64,000 nt of DNA. Source: DATLLJ01 sp035537875. Lineage in GTDB: Bacteria; Acidobacteriota; Vicinamibacteria; Vicinamibacterales; CAVVIG01. The notes beneath the pieces are model-generated. The model did not search any database. It was not told the DNA's origin and saw only the letters and a list, made by a program, of their open reading frames with translations. Below are positions 8,483 through 17,802 of the stretch, piece after piece. The position numbers and the translations under genes were made by a program. Position 1 is the stretch's first letter; each line of letters begins with the position of its first letter. The stretch lies in the NCBI GenBank assembly GCA_035537875.1, contig DATLLJ010000105.1, positions 87,551 to 151,550 of the forward strand, in the 5' to 3' direction.

Positions 8483-10085
8483 CGCGCTCGACGAAGCCGC
8501 GCGGTCTGCGGAGGGGTATACCTTCATCTCCGAGGGCGTCGAGACCCGGCGCTCGTATGCGGAGATCCGCCGCGCCTCGGAGCGCGTGGCGCGGGGGCTT
8601 CTCGCCGCAGGCCTGAAGCCAGGCGATCTCGTGGCGCTCGTGATTGCCGATGCCGAAGCGTTCCTGACCGCTCTGTTCGGGGCCGCGCAGGCAGGGATCG
8701 TGCCCGCCACGATGGCGCCGCCGACCACCACTGGAGGTTTGTCCCAGTACTTCGAGCTGACGATGCGCACGGTGCGGGCCGCTCGTGCCCGCGCCGTGAT
8801 CACGAGCCGCGGTCTGCTCGCCGGATTCGACGCGATGCGCGCACGCTGCACGGAGCTCGCGTTGGTGGTCACCCCAGACGACTTGGCACGAGCCGAACGG
8901 GAGTCGCCGGAGGCTCGAGAGCCGATCGCCCCTGCACGCGGTGCAGACGATATCGCGCTGGTGCAGTTCACGTCAGGATCGACGTCGTCACCCAAAGGCG
9001 TCGCCCTCTCGCACCGCAATCTCTGCGCGAACATCGACGCCATCAACGGCCCTGCCGGACTGGGCACTTCGCCCGACGATTCCGCGGTCAGCTGGCTGCC
9101 GCTCTACCACGACATGGGTCTCGTCGGTATGGCCCTTGGCCCGCTGTACTCGTCGCGCCCGGCGCTGTTTCTCGAGCCGCAGGCGTTCATCAAACGCCCC
9201 GTCGACTGGTTGAAGGCGATTTCCCGCCATCGCGCGACCGTGAGTTTTGCCCCCACCTTCGCGTACCAGCTGGTGCTCCGCCGCGTGAGCGAACAGGATT
9301 TGATTGGACTCGACCTTTCGTGCTGGCGCGTTGCCGGTTGTGGCGCCGAGCCTGTCCATGCGCCGACCCTGCACGCGTTTGCCGATCGCCTCGCCGGCGT
9401 CGGCTTTCGTCCGACGAGCTTTCTGCCCTGCTACGGGCTCGCCGAGCACGTGCTCGCCGCCACGTTGCCTCCCCGGGATCGGCCGTTGCGGACCGACGCG
9501 TCATCGGTCGTCAGTTGCGGCCGCCCGTTGCCGGGCCACCGGCTCAAGGTGGTCAAGCCAGACGGCACAAACGCGCGGGACGGTGAGCCAGGTGAAATCG
9601 TGCTCTCGGGCCCGTCGGTCATGCAAGGGTACCTCCGCGACGAAGCCACGGGAGCGGCCGTGCGCGCCGGATGGCTGCACACCGGCGACCTGGGGTATCT
9701 CTACGACGGCGAGCTGTTCGTCTGCGGCCGTGCCAAAGACACCATCATCATCAACGGCCGGAAATACTTTCCCCAGGATCTCGAATGGGCCATCGAGAAT
9801 CTCGACGGTGTGCGGCGCGGCCGCGTCGTCGCCTTCGGGATCGTCGAGCATGGCGCAAACGATCGCGTGGTCGTCGCCGTCGAGGCTGGTCAGCGACCGG
9901 GACGCGAACGACTGGTGGAAGACATCCGCAGACGCATCGCGGATCAGTTCGGCCTTTATGTCGACGACGTCGTGTGCGTGGCTGCTGGCACGATCAGCCG
10001 GACCACCAGCGGCAAGATCCGGCGGGCTGCGGTCAAGGCTCACTACGAAGAAGGCACGCTCGTCAACAGTGGCGGCGGTTTCTGA
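8457..10085 (+). CDS. Fatty acyl-AMP ligase (FAAL), ANL superfamily
   Basis: A 542-residue adenylate-forming enzyme. Core motifs are FTSGSTSSPKGVALSHRN (P-loop), WLPLYHDMGLVGMALGPLY (a FAAL hallmark stretch), CYGLAEHVLAATL, HTGDLGYLYDGELFV, and a C-terminal subdomain ending TTSGKIRRAAV. FAALs activate fatty acids to acyl-adenylates and transfer them to an ACP instead of CoA. The partner ACP is encoded immediately upstream with overlapping frames, and a PAP2 phosphatase follows two bases downstream. This points to a lipid- or acyl-modification route, without a polyketide or peptide synthase in the window. Confidence 0.9.
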   Translation: MARCRTLVDALDEAARSAEGYTFISEGVETRRSYAEIRRASERVARGLLAAGLKPGDLVALVIADAEAFLTALFGAAQAGIVPATMAPPTTTGGLSQYFELTMRTVRAARARAVITSRGLLAGFDAMRARCTELALVVTPDDLARAERESPEAREPIAPARGADDIALVQFTSGSTSSPKGVALSHRNLCANIDAINGPAGLGTSPDDSAVSWLPLYHDMGLVGMALGPLYSSRPALFLEPQAFIKRPVDWLKAISRHRATVSFAPTFAYQLVLRRVSEQDLIGLDLSCWRVAGCGAEPVHAPTLHAFADRLAGVGFRPTSFLPCYGLAEHVLAATLPPRDRPLRTDASSVVSCGRPLPGHRLKVVKPDGTNARDGEPGEIVLSGPSVMQGYLRDEATGAAVRAGWLHTGDLGYLYDGELFVCGRAKDTIIINGRKYFPQDLEWAIENLDGVRRGRVVAFGIVEHGANDRVVVAVEAGQRPGRERLVEDIRRRIADQFGLYVDDVVCVAAGTISRTTSGKIRRAAVKAHYEEGTLVNSGGGF

Positions 10086-10087
10086 TC

Positions 10088-10870
10088 GTGCGCTGGTCGG
10101 AATGGCTCGCGCTGGGCTTTTTCCTCTGGCTCGCGGCGGCTGGCTGGTTCCGGACGTTGTTACCCGGCCGGCGATGGCGACTGACTGTCGCCAGCCTCGT
10201 GATGTGTGGCGTGGTGGTGGCCGTTGCGACGGGCGCAGCCGTTCCGGTGCGGGACTGGGCGCCACCGTTGTACGTTCTGGTCGGATATTTTCTGTCTGGT
10301 CTCCTGTTCGTGTCGCCGTCTCCGGCCTTCGAAGAGTGGCTGGTGCAGTGGGATAACCGCATTCTCGGAGACTCGATCGCCCGCTTCGGCCGCTGGCCGG
10401 CCTGGTTGCTCGGATATCTGGATCTCATCTACGTCTTCTGTTTCCTCGTGGTGCCCGGCGGTTTCGCCGTTCTCGTTCTCACGGGACATTCCGCCCTCGC
10501 GGATCGCTTCTGGACCATCGTGCTTGCCACCGAGTTCGGCGCCTTCGCGCCGCTCGCTGTGGTCCAGAGCCGACCGCCGTGGGCGCTGGATCCTCAGGCG
10601 CGGGCTCGCCATGCCGCGATTCATCGCTTTGCCTCCATCTTCGTCCGCCAAGCCACCATCGGCGCGAACACGTTCCCAAGCGGCCACGCGGCGGCGTCGC
10701 TCGCGGTCGCCCTGACCGTGATGGATGTCGTCGCCTGGGCCGGCGCGATCCTGATCTTCTTTGCCATCAGCATCTCGGCCGCGTGTATCGTCGGTCGCTA
10801 TCACTACGTGATGGACGTCGCGGCCGGCGTTGTGCTGGCCGCGGCGGCATGGGCGCTCGTCATGATATGA
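10088..10870 (+). CDS. PAP2-family membrane phosphatase
   Basis: A 260-residue integral membrane protein with about six hydrophobic helices. The C-terminal half holds the PAP2 catalytic motifs: TFPSGHAAASLAVAL (central SGH) and GRYHYVMDVAAGVVL (R...H....D). The first motif (K......RP) is not convincingly visible. I use the GTG at 10088, two bases after the ligase stop; the frame is open further upstream but overlaps the ligase. Such enzymes dephosphorylate lipid phosphates (phosphatidate, undecaprenyl pyrophosphate) at the membrane. Its place in an ACP-FAAL operon suggests action on a lipid carrying the activated acyl chain, which is an inference. Confidence 0.8.
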   Translation: MRWSEWLALGFFLWLAAAGWFRTLLPGRRWRLTVASLVMCGVVVAVATGAAVPVRDWAPPLYVLVGYFLSGLLFVSPSPAFEEWLVQWDNRILGDSIARFGRWPAWLLGYLDLIYVFCFLVVPGGFAVLVLTGHSALADRFWTIVLATEFGAFAPLAVVQSRPPWALDPQARARHAAIHRFASIFVRQATIGANTFPSGHAAASLAVALTVMDVVAWAGAILIFFAISISAACIVGRYHYVMDVAAGVVLAAAAWALVMI

Positions 10871-10936
10871 TTGGCAACACGGTGGCGATGCGCTGCCGTT
10901 CCGAGTACCCGGCATGACGTCCGGAGGGAACCGAGC

Positions 10937-13900
10937 GTGCTCACCGTATTGTCGTCATTCGCCCGCCTTCGTCTGGACGCTGCCCGCCGCTTCGTTCTCG
11001 ACGCCCCTCCCGATGCCGAATGCGTGATCGTTGCCGCTTCGCGATCGGCCGCCGACGATTTCGCGCGCGATCTCGCACGCCAGCGCGGCGCCACGTTCGG
11101 CATGCACCGCTTCAGCTTGACGCAGCTCGCAGCGCGCCTGGCAGCACCGTTGTTGGCAGCCAGCCGGCTCGCGCCGACGACACCGCTTGGGATGCAGGCC
11201 GTTGCGGCGCGTTCGCTCTTCGAAGCGAGGCGCTCGGAGGCGCTGTCGTACTTTGAGCCCGTCGCGGATTCGCCCGGGTTCTCGCGCGCGCTGGCGCACA
11301 CCCTTGAAGAAATGTCGCTCGCCATGGTTCCAGCCGGGGCGCTGCAGCGTGTGGACAGCGGCGGACGCGATCTCGGCGCTCTGCTCGAGCGGTTCGACGA
11401 GCAGTTTCAAGTGGCTTCGGCCGCGGACCGTTCTCGTTTCCTGGCCGCTGCCACGCGCGCCGTGCTCGAAGGCCCAGGGGTTCATGCGGCCCGCCGCCTG
11501 CTGCTGCTCGACGTGCCCATCAGCAACGCTGCCGAGGACAGGCTGGTGGGCGCGCTGATTCGGTCCTCGCTGGTGGCGTTCGCGACCTCGCCGCGTGGCG
11601 ATGAGCGATCCAGGCGCGCGCTGGCGTCGTGGGGCGACATCGAGGATCTCGACGCTCACCTCACGTCTGGCACGGCCGGGCCGGTGCGACCGCTGGAGCG
11701 AGTGCCTCAGCACCTCTTCTCGGCGGCTCCGCCGCCGACAGGTGATCCACTCGACGAAGTGGAGCTCTTTTCCGCGCCTGGCGAAGGCCGGGAGTGCGTG
11801 GAAATCGCCCGGCGTGTCTTGCGCGAGGCACGGAGGGGCGTTCCCTTCGATCGCATGGCCGTTGCCCTGCGCGCGCCGCAGCAGTACAGCAGCCTGCTCG
11901 AGCACGCGCTGGAGCGAGCTGGCATTCCCGCGTACTTCGAGCGGGGGACGCGGCGACCGCATCCTGCAGGTCGGGCGTTTCTGGCCCTCCTAAGGTGCGC
12001 GGCGGACAACCTTTCCACCCGCCGCTTCGCCGAATACCTCTCGCTCGGTCAGGTTCCCGATGCCCCCAACGCACCAGGCGACGCTTTCCCGGCCTCGTCC
12101 GACGAAGTCTTCGGCGCGTCGGGACAGAGAGCGGCGGACGCCGGGTCGGGCCAGGCGGCGGGGACCGAAGATGACGACCGTGACGTTCCGGTGAGCCAGG
12201 CGGTTCGATCGCCGTGGAAATGGGAACAGCTGCTGGCGGAGTCCCGCGTGATTGCCACGGTCGAACGCTGGGACCGAAGGCTCGCCGGCCTCGCCAGCGA
12301 GTGTGAGCTTCAAATACGCGAGCTCCAGCGGACCGAACCAGATTCGGGGCGAATCGACCAGCTGACGCGGAAGATCGCCGATATCCAGCAGCTTGCCGCG
12401 TTCGCCTTGCCGATCATCAGAATGCTGGGCGACTGGCCTGCGCGAGCCACGTGGGGCGAGTGGCTCGAACGGTTCGTGACGCTGGCGTCCCAGGCGCTGC
12501 GACGGCCGGATCGGGTTCTCCGCGTGCTGGCCGATCTGGCGCCGATGGGCACCATCGGGCCGATCGGCATCGACGAGGCCGCGGTCGTGCTCGCGGATCG
12601 CCTCAGAAGCATCGAAGCCGAGCCGCCCGCACGGCGTTATGGACGTCTGCTCGTCACGACGCCGGCGCAGCTGCGCGGACGAAGCTTCGAGGTCGTGTTC
12701 GTGCCCTCGCTTGCCGAGCGGATGTTCCCGCAGAGGCCGCGCGAAGATCCGCTCCTGCTCGATGAGTCGCGCGTGGCGCTGGACACGCCGGTTCCGCTCG
12801 TCACGCAGGCCGAGCGGGCAGAGCTCGAGAAGCTGCAGCTCCGGCTGGCCATTGGTGCCGCCGAGTCACGACTCTACGTGTCGTTCCCCACCGTCGAAGT
12901 CGGGGATGGGCGGCCGCGGGTGCCCTCTCTGTATGCGCTCGAGGTCTGGCGGGCCATGACCGGCCGGGTGCCAGGCGCCGACGAACTGCAGCGCGTGGCT
13001 GCCAATCGCTCTCAGGCTACGCTCGCCTGGCCGGCGCCGCTCGACGGGGAAGAGGCCATCGATTCACTCGAGCACGATCTGTCCACGCTGCGTGCGCTGG
13101 CCGCGGAACCGGAGCAGCGGGTTCGCGGGCACGCGCAGTACATGCTGCAGCTGAACGACTGTCTTCAACGCTCCGTGAGGGAGCGCTACATGCGCGGACG
13201 GCCAAGCTGGTCGCACTGGGACGGCATCGCAACCGCGACCGATCGGTTGAAGCCGGTTCTCGCGGCGTACCGGCTCGGCGAGCGCGCTTACTCCGTGTCG
13301 GCGCTTCAGAAGTATTCGACCTGTCCGTATCAGTTCTTCCTGAGCGCGATCTGGCGGATGCGTCCGGCTGAGGATCTCGAGCCGCTCTATCGGATGGATC
13401 CGTTGACGCGCGGCAGCTTGTTTCATGCAGTCCAGACCGATTTCTTCCGTCGGCTCAGAGCGATCAACGCGCTGCCGGTCGCACGCGCGGATCTCGACCG
13501 TGCGCTGACGCTGCTCGACGAGGCGCTGGCCCACGTGGCCGCCGTCGAGCGCGAGCGGCTGTCTCCTGCCATCGACCGTGTCTGGAAAGACGAGATTGCG
13601 GCGATGCGCCGCGACCTGCGGTTGTGGGTGGATGAGACCGCGGGCAGGGGTGAGTGGACGCCGAAGTGGTTCGAGTGGAGCTTCGGCTTGCGCGACGCCG
13701 GACGCGATGAGGCGAGCCGACCCGAGCCTGTGCTGATCGACGGCCGGTTCAAACTCCACGGATCGATTGATCTCGTCGAAGAGCATACGAACGGGCAGCT
13801 GCGGATCACCGATCACAAGACGGGTAAGTACCGCGGCAAAGAGCGCATGGTCGTCGATGGCGGCGCCGCGCTCCAGCCGGTCCTTTATGCGATGGCACTC

Positions 13901-14197
13901 GAAGCGGCCACCGGCCGGACGGTTTCCGGCGGCCGCTTGTACTACGCGACCACCGACGGCGGATACCGCGAGGTGGAGATTCCGCTGACACCGCAGGCGC
14001 GCCGCCTGGGCGTCGAGGTGCTCGAAATCATCGACCGCGCGGTCGAAACCGGGTTCCTCGCGCCGGTGCCGCGAGAGAAGGCATGCGCATGGTGCGACTT
14101 CCGTATCGTGTGCGGCCCGACGTCCGAAGAGCGCGTCGGCACGTTCAAGTCGCGGGAACCGCTCGCCGATCTTGACGACCTTCGGAGGAAGCCATGA
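10937..14197 (+). CDS. addB: AddB-like helicase/nuclease subunit
   Basis: A 1086-residue AddB-type subunit of the AddAB double-strand-break repair enzyme. The C-terminal PD-(D/E)XK nuclease shows GSIDLVEEHTNGQLRITDHKTG with the catalytic D...DxK pattern. The iron-sulfur staple is formed by the cysteine in YSTCPYQFFL and three cysteines in ACAWCDFRIVCG. A helicase-like core lies before it (VVFVPSLAERMFPQRPREDP). A GTG start at 10937 is chosen for the GGAGGG ribosome-binding site at about 10923. The stop overlaps the addA start by four bases (ATGA). Both subunits process broken DNA ends to Chi-like sites for RecA loading. Confidence 0.88.
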   Translation: MLTVLSSFARLRLDAARRFVLDAPPDAECVIVAASRSAADDFARDLARQRGATFGMHRFSLTQLAARLAAPLLAASRLAPTTPLGMQAVAARSLFEARRSEALSYFEPVADSPGFSRALAHTLEEMSLAMVPAGALQRVDSGGRDLGALLERFDEQFQVASAADRSRFLAAATRAVLEGPGVHAARRLLLLDVPISNAAEDRLVGALIRSSLVAFATSPRGDERSRRALASWGDIEDLDAHLTSGTAGPVRPLERVPQHLFSAAPPPTGDPLDEVELFSAPGEGRECVEIARRVLREARRGVPFDRMAVALRAPQQYSSLLEHALERAGIPAYFERGTRRPHPAGRAFLALLRCAADNLSTRRFAEYLSLGQVPDAPNAPGDAFPASSDEVFGASGQRAADAGSGQAAGTEDDDRDVPVSQAVRSPWKWEQLLAESRVIATVERWDRRLAGLASECELQIRELQRTEPDSGRIDQLTRKIADIQQLAAFALPIIRMLGDWPARATWGEWLERFVTLASQALRRPDRVLRVLADLAPMGTIGPIGIDEAAVVLADRLRSIEAEPPARRYGRLLVTTPAQLRGRSFEVVFVPSLAERMFPQRPREDPLLLDESRVALDTPVPLVTQAERAELEKLQLRLAIGAAESRLYVSFPTVEVGDGRPRVPSLYALEVWRAMTGRVPGADELQRVAANRSQATLAWPAPLDGEEAIDSLEHDLSTLRALAAEPEQRVRGHAQYMLQLNDCLQRSVRERYMRGRPSWSHWDGIATATDRLKPVLAAYRLGERAYSVSALQKYSTCPYQFFLSAIWRMRPAEDLEPLYRMDPLTRGSLFHAVQTDFFRRLRAINALPVARADLDRALTLLDEALAHVAAVERERLSPAIDRVWKDEIAAMRRDLRLWVDETAGRGEWTPKWFEWSFGLRDAGRDEASRPEPVLIDGRFKLHGSIDLVEEHTNGQLRITDHKTGKYRGKERMVVDGGAALQPVLYAMALEAATGRTVSGGRLYYATTDGGYREVEIPLTPQARRLGVEVLEIIDRAVETGFLAPVPREKACAWCDFRIVCGPTSEERVGTFKSREPLADLDDLRRKP

Positions 14198-17100
14198 GCA
14201 GGATCGCAGACGACGGGGAGTACCGGCTCCTGATCCGCGATGGGCTGGACCATACGGTCATCGTCGAGGCAGCCGCCGGCACCGGGAAGACCACCGAGCT
14301 GGTCTGGCGCATTCTGAACGTGGTGTCGAGCGGCCGGGCGCGAATCGACCAGATTGTGGCGGTCACATTCACCGAGAAAGCCGCAGGGGAGCTGAAGCTC
14401 CGCATCAGACAGGAACTGGAGACGGCGCGGCAGCGGGCCGCCGATCCTGAGTCCCAATCCAGGCTCACGGATGCCATCGAGCGCCTGGAAGAAGCCCACG
14501 TCAGCACAATCCATGGGTTTTGCGCCGACTTGCTGCGTGAGCGCCCCGTCGAGGCCGGCGTCGATCCGCTCTTCGAGGTGCTCACCGAGCCGCGCGCGGA
14601 GCGCTTGTTCAGCGAAGCCTTCCACGCCTGGCTGGACGAGCAGCTCGAGGAGCCGGGAGAGGGTGTGCGGCGGGCGCTCAGGCGAAGCGCGTGGTCCCCT
14701 GACGGGGGGGATCGGTCGGACGGACCAATCGACCGGTTGCGCCGGGCGGCGCGCGATCTTGCGGAGTGGCGCGACTTCACCGGGGTATGGCGTCGTGACC
14801 CCTTTAACCGCGATGCGGCCCTCAACCTCGTCCTCGCACAAGTACGGCAGCTGGCCGCTCTGTCGGCGTCGCCGGCGTCCGATCGGGATCCGCTGTTTCT
14901 GGGCCTGCGGCCGATTCGCGAGTTCGCTCACGAGATCGAGACCGTACTGCGAGTCGGCCAACCCGACAACGACGGGTGGGAAGCGCGATCGATTGACCTG
15001 GCGCAGAATCGGCAGTTCCGGCGGGTCCGACGTGGCCGCGAGAAGACATACGGCCCCGGAATCGACCGCGATGCGGTATGGACCGCTTACGAGAGGCTGA
15101 CGGCGGAGCTGGACGATTTCCAGCGCGCGGCCGACGCTGACCTTGCCGCGCTGCTGCACGTCGAGCTCGCCGGGGCCATTGCGCACTACGAGACCGCCAA
15201 ACGCCGGGCGGGGGCGCTCGATTTCGTGGATCTACTCCTGCGGACGCGGGAGTTGCTGGTGAATCATCCGGCCGTGCGCCGGGCGTTCCAGGCGAGATTC
15301 ACGCATTTGTTCGTCGACGAGTTTCAGGACACCGATCCGCTCCAGGCGGAAATACTCCTGCTCCTCGCGGCCGACGACCCTTCGGTGCGCGACTGGCGCC
15401 GCATCGTGCCGATTCCCGGCAAGCTCTTCCTGGTTGGCGACCCGAAACAGGCTATCTACCGGTTCCGGCGCGCCGACGTCGAGATCTACCAGGAGGTCTG
15501 CGACCTGCTCGAGTCGCGAGGCGCTCGACGGGCGTACCTCCGGACGAGCTTCCGCGCGACGCCGAACATCCAGCGAGTGGTGAATGCGGCGTTCGCGCCG
15601 CTCATGGACGGCAATCGAACGACGCTCCAGGCGCAATACGTCGAGTTGCACTCGCACCGACCTGAATCGGCCGACCAGCCATCGGTCGTCGTCCTGCCCG
15701 TCCCCGAGCCCTACGGGCAACAGCGTGTGGCGGGATACGCGATCGACAAGTCGCTGCCCAAAGCCGTCGGCGCGTTCGTCCGATGGCTCCTGTTCGAGAG
15801 CGGCTGGACCGTCACCGAACGCACCACGCGCGACGAGCTGCCGATCAGCGTTCCAGTCCAGCCGCGGCACGTCTGTATTTTGTTCCGCCGCTTCCTCCAA
15901 TTCGGGCGGGATGTCACGCGACCGTACGTCGAAGCACTCGAAGCGCGCGGCGTGCCGCACCTCCTCGTCGGTGGAAAATCGTTTCACGACCGCGAGGAAG
16001 TCGAGACGATGCGCGCGGCGCTCTGTGCCATCGAGTGGCCGGACGACGAGGTCTCGGTATTCGCCACGTTACGCGGAGCGCTCTTCGCTATAGACGACGA
16101 GACCCTTTTTCTGCATCGACAGCGTCACCGGACGCTGCACCCGTTTCGCGTGCCGGCCGATCCTGAGTTCCCTGCGGTCGCGGAGGCCCTCTCGCTGTTG
16201 CGCCGTCTGCACAGCCGTCGCAACTATCGACCGATCGCCGACACGTTGACCGAGCTGCTCACGGCCACGCGCGCCCACGTCGGCTTCGTGCTGCGCAGCG
16301 CCGGGGAGCAGGTGCTGGCCAACGTCCTGCACGTCGCAGAGCTGGCGCGACAGTACGAATCGAACGGGGGCATCTCGTTCCGCGGTTTCGTAGAGGTCTT
16401 GAACGAACAGGCGGACGGGGGGCAAACCGCCGAGGCGCCAATTCTCGAGGAAGGGACCGATGGCGTGCGCCTCATGACCACTCACAAGGCCAAGGGCCTC
16501 GAGTTTCCGATCGTCATTCTGGCCGACATGACCGCCAGGCTCCGATCGGACCGCGCGGACCGGCTCATCGATCGCACCACCAACGCCTGCTACCTGCGGC
16601 TCGGACGCTGGACGCCGTCCGAACTGGCAGCCGCCGAAGCCGCCGAGGTCGCACGCGACGAAGCCGAAGGGGTCCGTGTGGCGTATGTCGCGGCCACGCG
16701 GGCACGCGATCTCCTCGTGGTTCCGGCGGTCGGAGACACCGAGTGGGACGGTGGCTGGATCTCGCCGCTCAACAGGGCTATCTATCCCCCGTTCGAACGG
16801 CGCCGGACACCAGAGAAGGCCGTCGGCTGTCCGGGATTCAAGAAAGACTCGGTGTGGCGGCGTCCTGACAACGATCCCGCAACCAGTCAGACGGTGTGCC
16901 CGGGCCACTACCAGTTCGGGACGTCGGGCGACGTTCTGGGCGATACGCCGTACGGAATCGTCTGGTGGGATCCGAACGCGCTGAATCTCGAAGTCGGTCC
17001 TCCGCCGGGAATTCGCCGGGAAGCACTCATCGTCAAAGACGTACCGCCTGCTGTGCTGGAGCAGGGACGCCACGCGTACGAAACGTGGCTTGCCCGCCTC

Positions 17101-17772
17101 GAGGGGGTTCGGGCTCGCGGAGCGAACCCGTCGCTGTCGGTTCGCACGGCGACGGAATGGGCCGCAAGCGATGAGCCCGTGTCTGTGGCGGCGCCTGCGG
17201 ACACGGACCAGGTGCCACGTCCGCTGCGAGTGGAGCAGCCCGGTCTGTTCGACGAGCCGCCGGTGGTTCCACCTGTAAAGCGTCGGGAGGCCACGATCGT
17301 GGTCGTGGATGCGCGCCGTGGCGAGCGGCTGGGCGGCGCCCGGTTTGGCGAGCTCGTCCACGCTGTTTTGGCGTCGGCGTCTCTTGACGCCGACGCCGCA
17401 TCGGTACGGGCCGTGTCCGAGGTGCAGGGGCGGATCCTCTCGGCGGCTCAAGACGAGGTCGTTCGCGCCTCGGATCTCGTAAACCATGTCCTGTCGCACG
17501 AGGTGCTCGCACGGGCCCGGGCAGCCGCCGGACGAGGCGCGTGCCGCCGCGAGACCCCGGTGACGTTGTCAGCTGCGGACGGCACGTTAATCGAGGGAAT
17601 CGTCGATCTCGCTTTCGAGGAGGCCGGCGTGTGGACCATCATCGACTACAAGACGGATCGCGAGATTGCTCACTCGGGCGAGGATCGCTATCGACGGCAG
17701 ATCGCGCTCTACATATCCGCTATCGAACGGGCGACCGGCCAACCGGCGAACGGCGTGCTCGTCAGAATTTAG
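14194..17772 (+). CDS. addA: AddA-like UvrD-family helicase/nuclease
   Basis: A 1192-residue superfamily 1 helicase with C-terminal nuclease. Walker A is EAAAGTGKTTELVWR (residues 25-39), Walker B is HLFVDEFQDTDPLQAEI, motif V/VI regions are VRLMTTHKAKGLEFPIVILA and YVAATRARDLLVVP. The nuclease motif GIVDLAFEEAGVWTIIDYKT lies near the C-terminus. Together with AddB it forms the heterodimeric helicase-nuclease that resects double-strand breaks. The start overlaps the addB stop (ATGA). A less conserved insert around residues 850-1040 separates helicase from nuclease. Confidence 0.9.
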   Translation: MSRIADDGEYRLLIRDGLDHTVIVEAAAGTGKTTELVWRILNVVSSGRARIDQIVAVTFTEKAAGELKLRIRQELETARQRAADPESQSRLTDAIERLEEAHVSTIHGFCADLLRERPVEAGVDPLFEVLTEPRAERLFSEAFHAWLDEQLEEPGEGVRRALRRSAWSPDGGDRSDGPIDRLRRAARDLAEWRDFTGVWRRDPFNRDAALNLVLAQVRQLAALSASPASDRDPLFLGLRPIREFAHEIETVLRVGQPDNDGWEARSIDLAQNRQFRRVRRGREKTYGPGIDRDAVWTAYERLTAELDDFQRAADADLAALLHVELAGAIAHYETAKRRAGALDFVDLLLRTRELLVNHPAVRRAFQARFTHLFVDEFQDTDPLQAEILLLLAADDPSVRDWRRIVPIPGKLFLVGDPKQAIYRFRRADVEIYQEVCDLLESRGARRAYLRTSFRATPNIQRVVNAAFAPLMDGNRTTLQAQYVELHSHRPESADQPSVVVLPVPEPYGQQRVAGYAIDKSLPKAVGAFVRWLLFESGWTVTERTTRDELPISVPVQPRHVCILFRRFLQFGRDVTRPYVEALEARGVPHLLVGGKSFHDREEVETMRAALCAIEWPDDEVSVFATLRGALFAIDDETLFLHRQRHRTLHPFRVPADPEFPAVAEALSLLRRLHSRRNYRPIADTLTELLTATRAHVGFVLRSAGEQVLANVLHVAELARQYESNGGISFRGFVEVLNEQADGGQTAEAPILEEGTDGVRLMTTHKAKGLEFPIVILADMTARLRSDRADRLIDRTTNACYLRLGRWTPSELAAAEAAEVARDEAEGVRVAYVAATRARDLLVVPAVGDTEWDGGWISPLNRAIYPPFERRRTPEKAVGCPGFKKDSVWRRPDNDPATSQTVCPGHYQFGTSGDVLGDTPYGIVWWDPNALNLEVGPPPGIRREALIVKDVPPAVLEQGRHAYETWLARLEGVRARGANPSLSVRTATEWAASDEPVSVAAPADTDQVPRPLRVEQPGLFDEPPVVPPVKRREATIVVVDARRGERLGGARFGELVHAVLASASLDADAASVRAVSEVQGRILSAAQDEVVRASDLVNHVLSHEVLARARAAAGRGACRRETPVTLSAADGTLIEGIVDLAFEEAGVWTIIDYKTDREIAHSGEDRYRRQIALYISAIERATGQPANGVLVRI

Positions 17773-17802
17773 ACGCCGGGGGACGGCGAAAGAGGAACAG
17801 GG

